Source of the DNA: Candidatus Gastranaerophilales bacterium
Lineage (GTDB): Bacteria; Cyanobacteriota; Vampirovibrionia; Gastranaerophilales; Gastranaerophilaceae
Assembly: GCA_944324215.1 (NCBI GenBank)
Contig: CALUVP010000030.1
Span: forward strand, 1-64,000
DNA: 64,000 bases
Direction: 5' to 3'
Shown here: positions 42,713-51,343 of the stretch, piece after piece
Layout: each line of letters opens with the position of its first letter
Numbering within the stretch: the stretch's first letter is position 1
Notes under the pieces: generated by a model
What the model was told of the DNA's origin: nothing
The model's input: the letters and a program-made list of their open reading frames with translations, nothing else
Databases searched by the model: none
Made by a program: the position numbers and the translations under genes

Positions 42713-44014
42713 ATGAGTGTCGGAACAAATACAGATTTACAAAAAATATTTGGTCAGGTAAATACCCTTTTAGGTCAATTACCATCAGATGCAACTGGTG
42801 GCTCATCATCATTTAATGCTCAAGATTTTTTTAAACTTGGTAATATATTAAATGGTTCATCATCACAATTTAGCGGAAATAGCGTTGGAAACAATCAAAC
42901 TGCGAGTATCATACAAAATACTATTAATACTGTAATGTCTTTGATTAATAAAATAACAACACAAGAATCAAAGGCAGCGAGTGAAGAAGTAAAAAAGAAC
43001 AAAAAAGCAGCCGATAACTTAGCAAAAGAACAAGAAAAAGCTAAAACTGAATTAAGCCAAAACATTGACAATATTGAAGCTCAAATAATCACAGAAAAAG
43101 ATACAGTAATCAATTCAACAGCCAATTTAGAAGAAGTAAGTAAACAGCTTCAAGAAAAACAAGAACAATTAAATGCACTAGTTAAACAAATAGAAGAACA
43201 ACAAAAAGCACTTCAAACAGTAAAAACTCCCGAAGAAAAGGCTAAAATATTAGGAACAATACAAGGTTTGTCCGGTCAAATCGGAGAACTTATAGGAAGT
43301 CTTGGAGATTTACAAGATCAAGTAACAACATTAAGCCAGGCTGTAGAAAATTCCGTTACAAATATTGAAACAGCAAAAGGTAATGCTGTTTCAATTCAAG
43401 AAAATGGAGAAATGCAAATTACCAAATTAGTTCAAGAAGGAGCAAATTTGGTAACACAAAACACATCTACTCAAGTAAAAGGTGTAACAAATAACGTAAC
43501 CGGAGCTTCACTACAAGTCAGTGCCGAAGCTGCTTCTTCAAATATGTTCTCTGCTGGTGCAGCTGCTAAACTTTATAGAGCTGCAAATGACCAATCAACA
43601 GCTGGTCAAACAAGAACAACAGGGTCTCTTACAAATCTTCAAACTGTTCTAAAGGGAATCGGTGGTTTGCAAGATAATTTAACCTTGTTAAGTAATTTTA
43701 AAACAGCAATCGGGAGTTCTCTTGGAGAATTTGATAGCGCAGTAGGAGAATGGAACTCATCCGTTACCCCTGTAATTACAAGTATTGGTTCGTTCGAAAG
43801 TGTAATATCCGGCAATGAAGAACTCAAAACGGCTGTTACTAGCGATTTAAGTTCATTAGGATATAGCGCAGAAATTGATGAGCAAGGAAATATAGAGATT
43901 TCACGAAATGACAATGAGAGTGAAGCGCAAACTCAAGAAACATCTACAACATTAGAAACATCAGAATTTGATGTTCAGGGTAAACTTAACCCATTCGAAA
44001 ATTTAAAAATTTAA
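42713..44014 (+). CDS. 433-residue coiled-coil protein without signal peptide
   Basis: Ser/Gly/Asn-rich start (SDATGGSSSFNAQDFFKLGN), then a long coiled coil at about 95-230 (ELSQNIDNIEAQII, LEEVSKQLQEKQEQLNALVK, GDLQDQVTTLSQAVEN) and a Thr/Ser/Gly-rich second half with an acidic tail. No cysteine. The layout recalls needle-tip or translocator proteins of type III systems and phage tape-measure-like proteins, but no sequence match is recognisable. It is under the GNAA-N19-TTTATA element, with TAGGA as a weak ribosome site. Function unknown. Confidence 0.75.
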   Translation: MSVGTNTDLQKIFGQVNTLLGQLPSDATGGSSSFNAQDFFKLGNILNGSSSQFSGNSVGNNQTASIIQNTINTVMSLINKITTQESKAASEEVKKNKKAADNLAKEQEKAKTELSQNIDNIEAQIITEKDTVINSTANLEEVSKQLQEKQEQLNALVKQIEEQQKALQTVKTPEEKAKILGTIQGLSGQIGELIGSLGDLQDQVTTLSQAVENSVTNIETAKGNAVSIQENGEMQITKLVQEGANLVTQNTSTQVKGVTNNVTGASLQVSAEAASSNMFSAGAAAKLYRAANDQSTAGQTRTTGSLTNLQTVLKGIGGLQDNLTLLSNFKTAIGSSLGEFDSAVGEWNSSVTPVITSIGSFESVISGNEELKTAVTSDLSSLGYSAEIDEQGNIEISRNDNESEAQTQETSTTLETSEFDVQGKLNPFENLKI

Positions 44015-44043
44015 AATAAAATATAAAGATTTTATTAAAGTTT

Positions 44044-44074
44044 TTTAGCGAGTGTAGATACTACACTCGCTAAA
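44044..44074. repeat. perfect 14-bp inverted repeat between the coiled-coil gene and adhE
   Basis: TTTAGCGAGTGTAG (44044-44057) and CTACACTCGCTAAA (44061-44074) with a 3-base loop. There is no T-run on the plus side, so it is an unusual terminator; it could end the coiled-coil gene transcript or act as an operator before adhE. Confidence 0.7.
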
Positions 44075-44144
44075 TTGATATTGTAGCCTGATTTTTGAGC
44101 TTATGTATATAAAATTTATCCCTAAACATCACTCTATACTTGCG

Positions 44145-44173
44145 TTGACAAGTAATTTCATTTGTGTTGCAAT
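44145..44173 (+). promoter_or_regulatory. sigma-70 promoter of adhE
   Basis: TTGACA (44145-44150), 17 bases, TGCAAT with an extended TG upstream (44165-44173). The start codon follows 35 bases later. Confidence 0.55.
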
Positions 44174-44208
44174 ATTGGTATAGCCGTACAAAAAAAGGAG
44201 ATTTTAAT

Positions 44209-46866
44209 ATGACAACGAAAACAAAAAAGAACGTTGAATCTTTGGAAAAATCTCTAAGTGCATCAAATGTAGTTGAAACACTTGATCAGTTAGAAGGATT
44301 AATCTCAAGAGTTCACAGAGCGCAAAAAATCTTTTCAACTTTCTCTCAGGAAAAAGTTGATGCTATTTTCAAAGCAGCATCAGCTGCTGCTAATAAAGCA
44401 AGAATTCCTCTTGCAAGAATGGCTGTAGAAGAAACCGGAATGGGTATCTTAGAAGATAAAATTATCAAAAACCACTTTGCATCAGAATATATTTATAACA
44501 AACACAAAAATGCAAAGACTTGCGGAATCATAAAAGAAGATAAGATTAATGGTACAAAAATTGTTGCAGAACCTTTAGGAGTTTTGGCAGGTATTATTCC
44601 TACAACAAACCCAACTTCAACTGCAATCTTCAAATCATTAATAGCTTTAAAGACAAGAAATGGTATTATCTTCTCACCACACCCTAGAGCTAAAAAATGT
44701 ACAATAGAAGCTGCAAGAATAGTTCTTGAAGCTGCAGTTAAAGCAGGAGCACCAGAAGATATTATCGGTTGGATAGATGTTCCATCTATTGAACTTTCTA
44801 GCGCTTTAATGCAACACCCTTCAATTGATTGTATTTTAGCAACAGGTGGTCCTGGTATGGTTAAAGCAGCTTACTCATCAGGTAACCCAGCACTAGGTGT
44901 TGGCCCTGGTAACACATCTGCTGTTATTGATGAAACTGCTGATATTAAAATGGCTGTTTCTTCTATAATCATGTCTAAGACTTTCGATAATGGTATGATT
45001 TGTGCGTCAGAACAATCAGTTGTTGTTGTTGACAGCGTATATGAACAAGTTAAAAACGAATTTATATACAGAGGTGCATACCTTGTTAATGAAGATCAAA
45101 AACAAAAATTAATAGATCTTCCTTTAATTGATCCAAAAAGAGGTACAGCACATCCTGATGTAGTTGGTCAAAAACCACATAGAATTGCTGAACTTGCAGG
45201 TTTTGGACATGAAGTTCCGGAAGATGCAAAAATACTTCTTGTTGAAAGACCAGAAGTAGATTGGGAAGATCCATTCTCTAGAGAAAAATTATCTCCTGTT
45301 CTTACTTTATACAGAGCAAGCGACTTTGAAGATGCAGCTGAAAAAGCATACACTCTTGTAAGCAAAGGTGGTTTAGGACACACTTCAGTTCTTTACACAG
45401 ACGAACGTCATAAAGAAAGAATCGACAAATATTCTGAAAAAATGCCAACTTGTCGTGTATTAATAAACCAACCTTCATCTCAAGGTGGTATCGGTGATTT
45501 ATTTAACTTTAAGTTAGAACCATCTCTAACTCTTGGCTGCGGTTCTTGGGGCGGAAATGCTGTTTCAGGTAACGTAGGCGTTGAAAACTTATTGAACTAC
45601 AAAACCGTTGCAGAAAGGAGAGAAAATATGTTATGGTTCAAGGTTCCTGCTAAGGTTTACTTCAAAAGAGGTGCTATTGATTTAGCACTAAGAGAACTTG
45701 CCGGTAAAAAACGTGCATTTATCGTTACTGACAGATTCTTATTCAATTCAGGCGCAGTAAATGCTATTACTAATGTTCTTGATGAAATTGGTATTGAACA
45801 CGAAGTATTCTTCGATGTTAAGCCGGATCCAACACTTTCAACAATAAACCAAGCAATGGCTATAATGAAACCGTTTGAACCAGACGTTATTATATCTCTT
45901 GGTGGCGGTTCTCCAATGGATGCTGCTAAGATTATGTGGTTATTGTATGAACAACCTGATACAAACTTTGAAGATATCGCTATGAGATTTATGGATATCA
46001 GAAAGAGAATTTGTTGTATTCCTGAGCTTGGTAAAAAAGCTACAATGGTAGCTGTTCCAACTACATCAGGAACTGGTTCTGAAGTTACTCCGTTTGCTAT
46101 CATTACAGACGATGAAACTCAAGTAAAATATGCAATTGCTGATTACGCATTAACACCAAATATGGCTATCGTTGATCCAAACTTTGTAGATGGTATGCCA
46201 AAAGGTTTGACTTCTGCTTCAGGTATTGATGCTTTAGTACACGCTTTAGAAGCTTATGTTTCTTGTATGGCAACTAACTTCACTAACTCAAATGCTCTTG
46301 AAGCAACTAAGTTAGTATTCAGATACTTAGAAAGATCATATAGAGAAGGTGCTAATGATCCTATCGCAAGAGAAAAAATGCACTATGCTGCAACAATTGC
46401 AGGTATGGCATTTGCAAACTCTTTCTTAGGATTATGCCACTCAATGGCTCACAAACTTGGTGCAATGTATCATGTTCCACACGGTGTTGCTAATGCTTTA
46501 TTAATTAGACAAATCATTAAGTACAATGCTTCTGATGCACCGCACAAGCAAGCTATATTCCCTCAATACAAATTCCCTTGCGCTAAGACTAAATATGGTC
46601 AAATCGCAGATGAATTAGGACTTGGCGGAAACAATGATGATGAAAAAGTTCAATTGTTATTAAATGCAGTAGACGATTTAATGACAAAAATCGAACTTCC
46701 TAAGTCAATTAAAGACTTTGGTGTTGATGAACAAACATTTATGGACAACTTGGATGAACTTGTTGAATTGGCATTTGATGACCAATGTACAGGTGCTAAC
46801 CCAGCATATCCGTTCATGTCTGACATCAAGAAAATCTACATTGATGCTTACTACGGTAATGTATAA
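44209..46866 (+). CDS. adhE: bifunctional acetaldehyde-CoA/alcohol dehydrogenase
   Basis: Converts acetyl-CoA to ethanol in two NADH-dependent steps, re-oxidising NADH during fermentation, and assembles into spirosomes. N-terminal aldehyde dehydrogenase (about 1-440), with catalytic Cys in DNGMICASEQSVVV and GPGNTSAVID; C-terminal iron-dependent alcohol dehydrogenase (about 450-885), with GGGSPMDAAKI, TSGTGSEVTPF and iron ligands in HSMAHKLGAMYHVPHG. It is 885 residues from ATG 44209, which follows AAAGGAG; an upstream in-frame TTG at 44164 is not needed. A strong terminator follows. It points to an anaerobic, ethanol-forming metabolism. Confidence 0.97.
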   Translation: MTTKTKKNVESLEKSLSASNVVETLDQLEGLISRVHRAQKIFSTFSQEKVDAIFKAASAAANKARIPLARMAVEETGMGILEDKIIKNHFASEYIYNKHKNAKTCGIIKEDKINGTKIVAEPLGVLAGIIPTTNPTSTAIFKSLIALKTRNGIIFSPHPRAKKCTIEAARIVLEAAVKAGAPEDIIGWIDVPSIELSSALMQHPSIDCILATGGPGMVKAAYSSGNPALGVGPGNTSAVIDETADIKMAVSSIIMSKTFDNGMICASEQSVVVVDSVYEQVKNEFIYRGAYLVNEDQKQKLIDLPLIDPKRGTAHPDVVGQKPHRIAELAGFGHEVPEDAKILLVERPEVDWEDPFSREKLSPVLTLYRASDFEDAAEKAYTLVSKGGLGHTSVLYTDERHKERIDKYSEKMPTCRVLINQPSSQGGIGDLFNFKLEPSLTLGCGSWGGNAVSGNVGVENLLNYKTVAERRENMLWFKVPAKVYFKRGAIDLALRELAGKKRAFIVTDRFLFNSGAVNAITNVLDEIGIEHEVFFDVKPDPTLSTINQAMAIMKPFEPDVIISLGGGSPMDAAKIMWLLYEQPDTNFEDIAMRFMDIRKRICCIPELGKKATMVAVPTTSGTGSEVTPFAIITDDETQVKYAIADYALTPNMAIVDPNFVDGMPKGLTSASGIDALVHALEAYVSCMATNFTNSNALEATKLVFRYLERSYREGANDPIAREKMHYAATIAGMAFANSFLGLCHSMAHKLGAMYHVPHGVANALLIRQIIKYNASDAPHKQAIFPQYKFPCAKTKYGQIADELGLGGNNDDEKVQLLLNAVDDLMTKIELPKSIKDFGVDEQTFMDNLDELVELAFDDQCTGANPAYPFMSDIKKIYIDAYYGNV

Positions 46867-46880
46867 GTATTACTACACAC

Positions 46881-46917
46881 AAAAAAGAGACTTGAAAATT
46901 TTCAAGTCTCTTTTTTT
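46881..46917. terminator. bidirectional terminator after adhE
   Basis: AAAGAGACTTGAAAA and TTTTCAAGTCTCTTT form a 15-bp perfect stem (46884-46913) with T7 on the right and A-run on the left. Confidence 0.92.
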
Positions 46918-46926
46918 GTAATTTAA

Positions 46927-47352
46927 TTATTCAAAATTATATTCAATAATATTATTTTCTTCTCTCCACGCATCGCGGGCATCTTGAACAAGATTTCTAA
47001 CCCACTCTAATGGAAGTTTTCTGACATCAAGGATTTTACCATTTTTGATTCGTGTTTTCGTATTTAAATCAGCATTTCCGTCTCCGTCTAAGTCTCCTCT
47101 CTCGCTTATTATTGTTACAGTTTCACCATTTTTTGTCTTATAACTACTATAATCTGTAATTTTATAGACTTCGTTTTCTTCAATATAACCATCATTATTA
47201 AAATCTTTATAAGTTACTACCATTGAACGAAAACCAATCTCTGCTTGTTTCGTAAAAATACTACCTTGTTTCTTTTCTTCGTCCGATAATTTATGTAATA
47301 TTCTATTACTTTGGTTTGTCACTGACAATTTAACGTCATCAACATTAGCCAT
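46927..47352 (-). CDS. EF-hand calcium-binding-like protein, 141 residues
   Basis: Soluble, no signal peptide. Two Asp-rich loops: DFNNDGYIEENE (about residues 50-61, a full EF-hand loop) and DLDGDGNADL (about 86-95, dockerin-like). Otherwise unrecognised. It shares EF-hand and promoter type with the 224-residue protein at 4118-4792: a GCAA-N19-TTTATA element lies 84 bases upstream of its start. GGAGG precedes the ATG. Convergent with adhE across a shared terminator. Confidence 0.75.
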   Translation of the reverse strand: MANVDDVKLSVTNQSNRILHKLSDEEKKQGSIFTKQAEIGFRSMVVTYKDFNNDGYIEENEVYKITDYSSYKTKNGETVTIISERGDLDGDGNADLNTKTRIKNGKILDVRKLPLEWVRNLVQDARDAWREENNIIEYNFE

Positions 47353-47420
47353 TATAATTCCTCCTTTTTTCTTATTTTTTATACTGTTTAACTTTTTGTT
47401 AGACTTGCAAATCCTCTAGT

Positions 47421-47459
47421 GTTATATATCTATAAAGTTTTTATATCTTTTTTAATTGC
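47421..47459 (-). promoter_or_regulatory. GCAA-N19-TTTATAGATATA element
   Basis: Minus strand GCAA (47459-47456), 19 bases, TTTATAGATATA from 47436; 84 bases to the start of the EF-hand gene. Confidence 0.6.
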
Positions 47460-47559
47460 CTATTTTTATGAAGTTTTATATCTAAAACGCTACAATTCAG
47501 AAATATAGACTCATTACAGGTTTACAAATCTTAATATAAAATACTTTTAGAGTCATATT

Positions 47560-47589
47560 TTGACTTATTTATGAAATTAAAAGTATAAA
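47560..47589 (+). promoter_or_regulatory. sigma-70 promoter of the XRE gene
   Basis: TTGACT (47560-47565), 18 bases, TATAAA (47584-47589), only 15 bases before ATG 47604, so the leader is very short. Confidence 0.55.
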
Positions 47590-47603
47590 ATTGTAAGAGG
47601 CAT

Positions 47604-47930
47604 ATGGGAATAAAAGAAGAACTCGGAAAAAAAATTAAACGAATGAGATTAAATAGGGGACTTACTCAAGAACAACTAGCAGAAGCTGTAGATGTTTCGC
47701 AAAGAACGCTGAGCGGAATTGAAATCGGAGAAAATTTTGTCACAGCAGATACGCTTGATAAGATAATTAAAGCTCTTAATACAACTAGTGAAGAATTATT
47801 CTCTACTACTCACCTTAAAGATAAAGATGAATTAGTCTCTGAAATTATAAATAGCATAAATTATATTTCTAATGACCCAGAAAAACTTGATATTTTATTT
47901 AATGTAGTAAAGAGTTTACAAAAAGAATAA
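47604..47930 (+). CDS. XRE-family transcriptional regulator with C-terminal helix
   Basis: A 108-residue Cro/CI-type protein. HTH at about residues 7-62 (IKRMRLNRGLTQEQLAEAV, DVSQRTLSGIEIGENF, LDKIIKALNTTSEEL). The last 40 residues form one or two helices (DELVSEIINSINYISNDPEK) that may dimerise. It stands alone, divergent from the EF-hand gene across 250 bases that hold both promoters. It is another orphan regulator; the targets are not evident. Confidence 0.86.
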   Translation: MGIKEELGKKIKRMRLNRGLTQEQLAEAVDVSQRTLSGIEIGENFVTADTLDKIIKALNTTSEELFSTTHLKDKDELVSEIINSINYISNDPEKLDILFNVVKSLQKE

Positions 47931-48021
47931 GTTTTATGCAAAAAAAAGCCCAATTTTGAAAAATCAGGCACTCTAGATTAGGGGAATTAAATTAGTTAAA
48001 TAGATGGTTATATATTCTTGA

Positions 48022-48198
48022 TTATTGATGTTTTGCCCGAGAAATAAATGTAACTCTAGATTTCATATCCATTGCAAAAAGTCTCATTTCATCCATCAAT
48101 ACATAGGATTTATCAATTTCAGGATTTTCTTGAACATAAAATTCTTTTGAAATATTTGTTGCCATAGCATTAATATCGTATGATTGTAATAAAGCCAT
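48022..48198 (-). CDS. 58-residue protein with long leader
   Basis: Small frame starting at ATG 48198 with GAGGTG upstream. The longer in-frame extension to 48285 begins TTG and is not needed. The product (MALLQSYDINAMATNISKEF, ending VTFISRAKHQ) shows helical character, no motif. A GAAA-N19-TTTATATATATG element lies 207 bases upstream on the same strand with no other ORF between, so the transcript would have a leader of roughly 190 bases. Function unknown. Confidence 0.55.
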   Translation of the reverse strand: MALLQSYDINAMATNISKEFYVQENPEIDKSYVLMDEMRLFAMDMKSRVTFISRAKHQ

Positions 48199-48607
48199 AC
48201 TTGTATCACCTCGTCTCTTATTTTTCACGAGAATAAACATCTTGAGTATGTTGAAATAAATCAACATTATTTTCTCAAGTCGCAAATCTAATAATCATCA
48301 CATTAAACATTTACCAACATCTTACTTTTTAGGTAATTGTGACTAATTTAGACTTAACGATTATTTTTTCTCTCTTTTATTTCTTCGTCTTACATATATA
48401 TAAAGTATATCTAGAATAACAAATTTCAAATTTTGGTTTCTTTGTTACATAACTTTACAATCGTAATATTTTATATATCTATTTATTTCTTAATATAATT
48501 GAATTGCAGGCCGCTTTTGTAAATATTTGTAACAAAAAGTCTAAAAATACTAAAGTTTTTAGAAAACGTGCCGATATACATTATATATCATATAAGAGGT
48601 GTGTATC
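48199..48607. other. 409-base non-coding interval with two divergent promoter-like signals
   Basis: No convincing ORF. It holds the leader of the 58-residue gene (minus), the GAAA-N19-TTTATATATATG element at 48394-48428 (minus), and a weaker GAAA-N19-ATATCATATAAG arrangement at 48562-48596 (plus) before the 156-residue gene. Very A/T-rich; otherwise I see nothing. Confidence 0.6.
48394..48428 (-). promoter_or_regulatory. GAAA-N19-TTTATATATATG element
   Basis: Minus strand GAAA (48428-48425), 19 bases, TTTATATATATG from 48405. The -10 part and the preceding AGATATAC are identical over many bases to the element at 58111-58145. Confidence 0.65.
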
Positions 48608-49078
48608 ATGTCAAACTTCACAGTCAACGGAGTATATTCTTACACAAGTGCAAACATTTACTCTTATCTAGGCAGAGTACCTACTAATTCTGCTGCTTTA
48701 GAGCGAGCCTTTGATGATTTTGACATTACCCCTACCGGCTCTACAGATGATTTAAAAAAGCTGAACAAAGCTATGTACGCTGAGTACTCAAAGCAAGTTC
48801 AGGAACAGATTGAGAACCAAAATAATGAGCAGACTATACCTTGGTCAGGGTTAATGGCACAAATCGGAATTCAGGCGACAGGTGATTATGACAAAGATTA
48901 CGCAGCATTCAACAACGCAATTCAGTTATTAAGTCAAAGTGCAATTGATGGTCAGGCTATGACATACTTTGCGGGCTTAAGATCTGAAGCGCAGCAGGCT
49001 TTTGGATTATCCAACAAGCCAGGAGCTCAGGAAGCACCTATTAGTTACAGAACTTATCAGGCGCAATTTATGAGCTAA
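48608..49078 (+). CDS. uncharacterised 156-residue protein
   Basis: Soluble, no signal peptide, no cysteine. Starts at ATG 48608 with AGAGG eight bases before; the GTG at 48599 overlaps that site. The body has DLKKLNKAMYAEYSKQVQEQIE (coiled-coil-like helix) and ends EAPISYRTYQAQFMS. Composition (Ser/Gln/Ala-rich, no Cys) is like that of the exported-type proteins at 60919 and 62661. Own promoter-like signal upstream and a clear terminator downstream make it monocistronic. Function unknown. Confidence 0.7.
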   Translation: MSNFTVNGVYSYTSANIYSYLGRVPTNSAALERAFDDFDITPTGSTDDLKKLNKAMYAEYSKQVQEQIENQNNEQTIPWSGLMAQIGIQATGDYDKDYAAFNNAIQLLSQSAIDGQAMTYFAGLRSEAQQAFGLSNKPGAQEAPISYRTYQAQFMS

Positions 49079-49086
49079 ATTTTAGG

Positions 49087-49116
49087 GCGGTCTAAACAGG
49101 GAAAAGACCGCTTTTT
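49087..49116 (+). terminator. intrinsic terminator after the 156-residue gene
   Basis: GCGGTCT (49087-49093) and AGACCGC (49105-49111) followed by TTTTT. Confidence 0.9.
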
Positions 49117-49135
49117 GGTTAAGATTTTTTGTTTT

Positions 49136-49159
49136 CCTTATGATATAATTATCATAAGG
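49136..49159 (+). promoter_or_regulatory. perfect palindrome spanning the -10 box and ribosome site of the SDR-bioB operon
   Basis: CCTTATGATA-TAAT-TATCATAAGG: 10-bp perfect arms. The centre contains TATAAT (49144-49149), and the right arm runs into the ribosome site AAGGAG before ATG 49169. This is an operator-like arrangement where a repressor would block transcription start. Confidence 0.65.
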
Positions 49160-49168
49160 AGTTTTCTT

Positions 49169-49873
49169 ATGAATATACTTGTTACTGGAGGGGGCAAAGG
49201 CATCGGAAAAGCCATTGCCAAAGAATTAAATACAGATGGCAACAATATTTTTACTTGCGGGAGAAATGAAAAACTTCTTCTGAATTATGAGAATTATTGT
49301 ATTTGTGATCTTTCTACTAAAGATGGAATGCAAAAACTCGGCGATTTTATTACCGATAATAACATTGATATTCTTGTAAATAACGCAGGCGAATATATAT
49401 ATTCGCACATCGAAGATATGGGATTTAGTGACATTGAACATATCACTAAAGTTAACTTGGAAGCTCCCTTATATTTAATTTCAAGAGCAATCCCTTATAT
49501 GAAATCACAACACTGGGGAAGAATTATAAATATCGGATCAATAAGCGGTGTTGTAGGAGAAGCCGGAGCAAGCCTTTATTCAGGGACAAAATCCGGACTT
49601 ATTGGTGCAACAAAGGCTTTAGCGCTTGAACTTGCTGAATACGGAATTACTGTAAACACAATTAATCCAGGCTGGGTTGATACAGATATGGGGAACTCTT
49701 CTGCTCAAGAAGGAGATTTTACTAAAGAAGAAATCACAGAATGTATTCCGCAAAAAAGATTTATTTCGCCTTCTGAAATTGCAGGGATGGTCAAATATTT
49801 AATATCAGAGGATGCTAGAGGGGTTACAGGGCAATCGATTAACTTATGTGCTGGTCTAACCTGCGGATGCTAA
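49169..49873 (+). CDS. short-chain dehydrogenase/reductase (FabG-like), first gene of the bioB operon
   Basis: A 234-residue NAD(P)-dependent SDR. Cofactor loop TGGGKGIGK (residues 5-13), NNAG (VNNAGEY, about 73), catalytic Ser in INIGSISG, and the Tyr-Lys pair in LYSGTKSGL; then INPGWVDTDM. Starts at ATG 49169; an upstream in-frame start at 49115 would begin in the preceding terminator. It lies 22 bases before bioB, so a role in making the pimeloyl-type precursor (as a 3-oxoacyl-ACP reductase) is a reasonable guess but not shown. Confidence 0.88.
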   Translation: MNILVTGGGKGIGKAIAKELNTDGNNIFTCGRNEKLLLNYENYCICDLSTKDGMQKLGDFITDNNIDILVNNAGEYIYSHIEDMGFSDIEHITKVNLEAPLYLISRAIPYMKSQHWGRIINIGSISGVVGEAGASLYSGTKSGLIGATKALALELAEYGITVNTINPGWVDTDMGNSSAQEGDFTKEEITECIPQKRFISPSEIAGMVKYLISEDARGVTGQSINLCAGLTCGC

Positions 49874-49895
49874 TCTTTTATAAGAAAGGATTTTT

Positions 49896-50828
49896 ATGTT
49901 AAACAAAAATGAGTTATTAAATTTATATAATATGAACTTAGACAATTTGTTAAAAGAATCGCAAAAATATTTAAAAGACGAAGTTGAATTCTGCTCAATT
50001 ATAAATGCCCGTTCAGGAAAGTGCTCTCAAAATTGCAGATATTGTGCGCAAAGTTCACATTATAATACAGAAATTGAAACATATCCTCTTATGGACGTTG
50101 AAACAGTTGTTCATGCAGCCCAAGACGGAATAAAAAACGGTGCTGACAGAATTGCTATAGTTACTTCCGGTAAGACTCCTGATGAAAGTGATTTTGACAC
50201 AATGCTTGAAATGATAAAAGCATTAAATAAAAATGGTATTAAAAGCTGTGCAAGTATTGGCATTTTAAATGAAGAACAAGCAAAAGCACTATCAGAAGCA
50301 GGACTTGTAAGATTTCATCACAACATAAATACTTGTAAATCATATCATCCTGAAATTTGTACCACACATACTTATGAAGACAGGATTAACACAACAAAAC
50401 TTGTAAAAAAATACGGAATGGAGCTTTGTTGCGGAGTAATTATCGGTATGGGCGAAAGTATTGAACAGAGAGTTGAAATGGCAATGGAGCTTGCTGAAAT
50501 TAATCCTGATAGTATTCCTGTAAACATTCTTACTCCAATTCCTAACACGCCTTTTGAAAAGTACTGGGATAAAATTGATGAAGAAAATGTTTTAAGAACG
50601 CTTGCTATATTCAAAATTGCTTGCCCTAATGCTTCTATTAGAATTGCAGGTGGTAAAAAAGCTAGATTATCAGAAGACACATTAGAAAAAGCGTTCAAAT
50701 ACTGTGCAGACTCTGCTATTGTTGGGAATTACCTTACAACAACAGGATTTTCTCCAGATGAGGATAAAAAATTAATTAATAAAACGGGGCGAAAATTAAA
50801 AAAATGTCACTCTTTAAGTTGTTCATAA
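49896..50828 (+). CDS. bioB: biotin synthase
   Basis: Radical-SAM enzyme that inserts sulfur into dethiobiotin. Cluster motif CSQNCRYC (near residue 44-51; C-x3-C-x2-C) in ARSGKCSQNCRYCAQSS, then NINTCKSYHPEICTTHTYEDR and GEIG-like CGVIIGMGES, and the second-cluster Arg region SIRIAGGKKAR. At 310 residues it is normal. AGAAAGG precedes the ATG. The other bio genes (bioA, D, F) are not here. It overlaps the chromate carrier gene by 25 bases. Confidence 0.95.
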   Translation: MLNKNELLNLYNMNLDNLLKESQKYLKDEVEFCSIINARSGKCSQNCRYCAQSSHYNTEIETYPLMDVETVVHAAQDGIKNGADRIAIVTSGKTPDESDFDTMLEMIKALNKNGIKSCASIGILNEEQAKALSEAGLVRFHHNINTCKSYHPEICTTHTYEDRINTTKLVKKYGMELCCGVIIGMGESIEQRVEMAMELAEINPDSIPVNILTPIPNTPFEKYWDKIDEENVLRTLAIFKIACPNASIRIAGGKKARLSEDTLEKAFKYCADSAIVGNYLTTTGFSPDEDKKLINKTGRKLKKCHSLSCS

Positions 50829-51343
50829 TATTTGTTAAAATCGGCGCTATACTGCTTGGCGGAGGCTACGTCATTTTGCCTATTATGACTAGCGAATTTG
50901 TTGATAAAAGGAAGCTTGTTTCACATGAAGACATAATAGACTACTTTGCATTGGCACAATCCTTACCCGGTATTATAGCTGCAAATATCTCTATGTTTAT
51001 TGGATACAAGCTCAGAGGCAAATGGGGTGCAGTTGCGGCCATGCTTGGTGTAACTTTTGTTCCGTTTTGGAGTATTGTACTCCTCGCATCCGTCCTTGCG
51101 TCACTTATTAATAATACCTATATACAAGGTGCTCTATGGGGTGTTGGAGTTTCGGTTATAGCGCTTATTATGCTCACAGTTAGGGAAATGTGGCAGAAAT
51201 CAAATAAAAATAGATTTTTCTATACAATCTTTATACTAACTCTAACCACGCTTTTAATATTCAAATTATCACCTATACAGACCATTTTATTATTCACAAC
51301 ACTTGGCGTGATTTTTAAAAGATTCAAGGAGGTTGGAGAATGA
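50804..51343 (+). CDS. chromate transporter family protein, N-half type
   Basis: A 179-residue membrane protein of the CHR family, half-size form. Signature FVKIGAILLGGGYVILPIM (residues 8-26), then LVSHEDIIDYFALAQSLPGIIAANISMFIGYKLRG. Five or six helices. CHR proteins exchange chromate or sulfate; in anaerobes the half-size pairs often have an undefined anion substrate. It overlaps bioB by 25 bases and the second half by four (ATGA), a tight unit. The pairing of two short CHR proteins with opposite topology is normal for the family and not a frameshift. Confidence 0.9.
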   Translation: MSLFKLFIIFVKIGAILLGGGYVILPIMTSEFVDKRKLVSHEDIIDYFALAQSLPGIIAANISMFIGYKLRGKWGAVAAMLGVTFVPFWSIVLLASVLASLINNTYIQGALWGVGVSVIALIMLTVREMWQKSNKNRFFYTIFILTLTTLLIFKLSPIQTILLFTTLGVIFKRFKEVGE

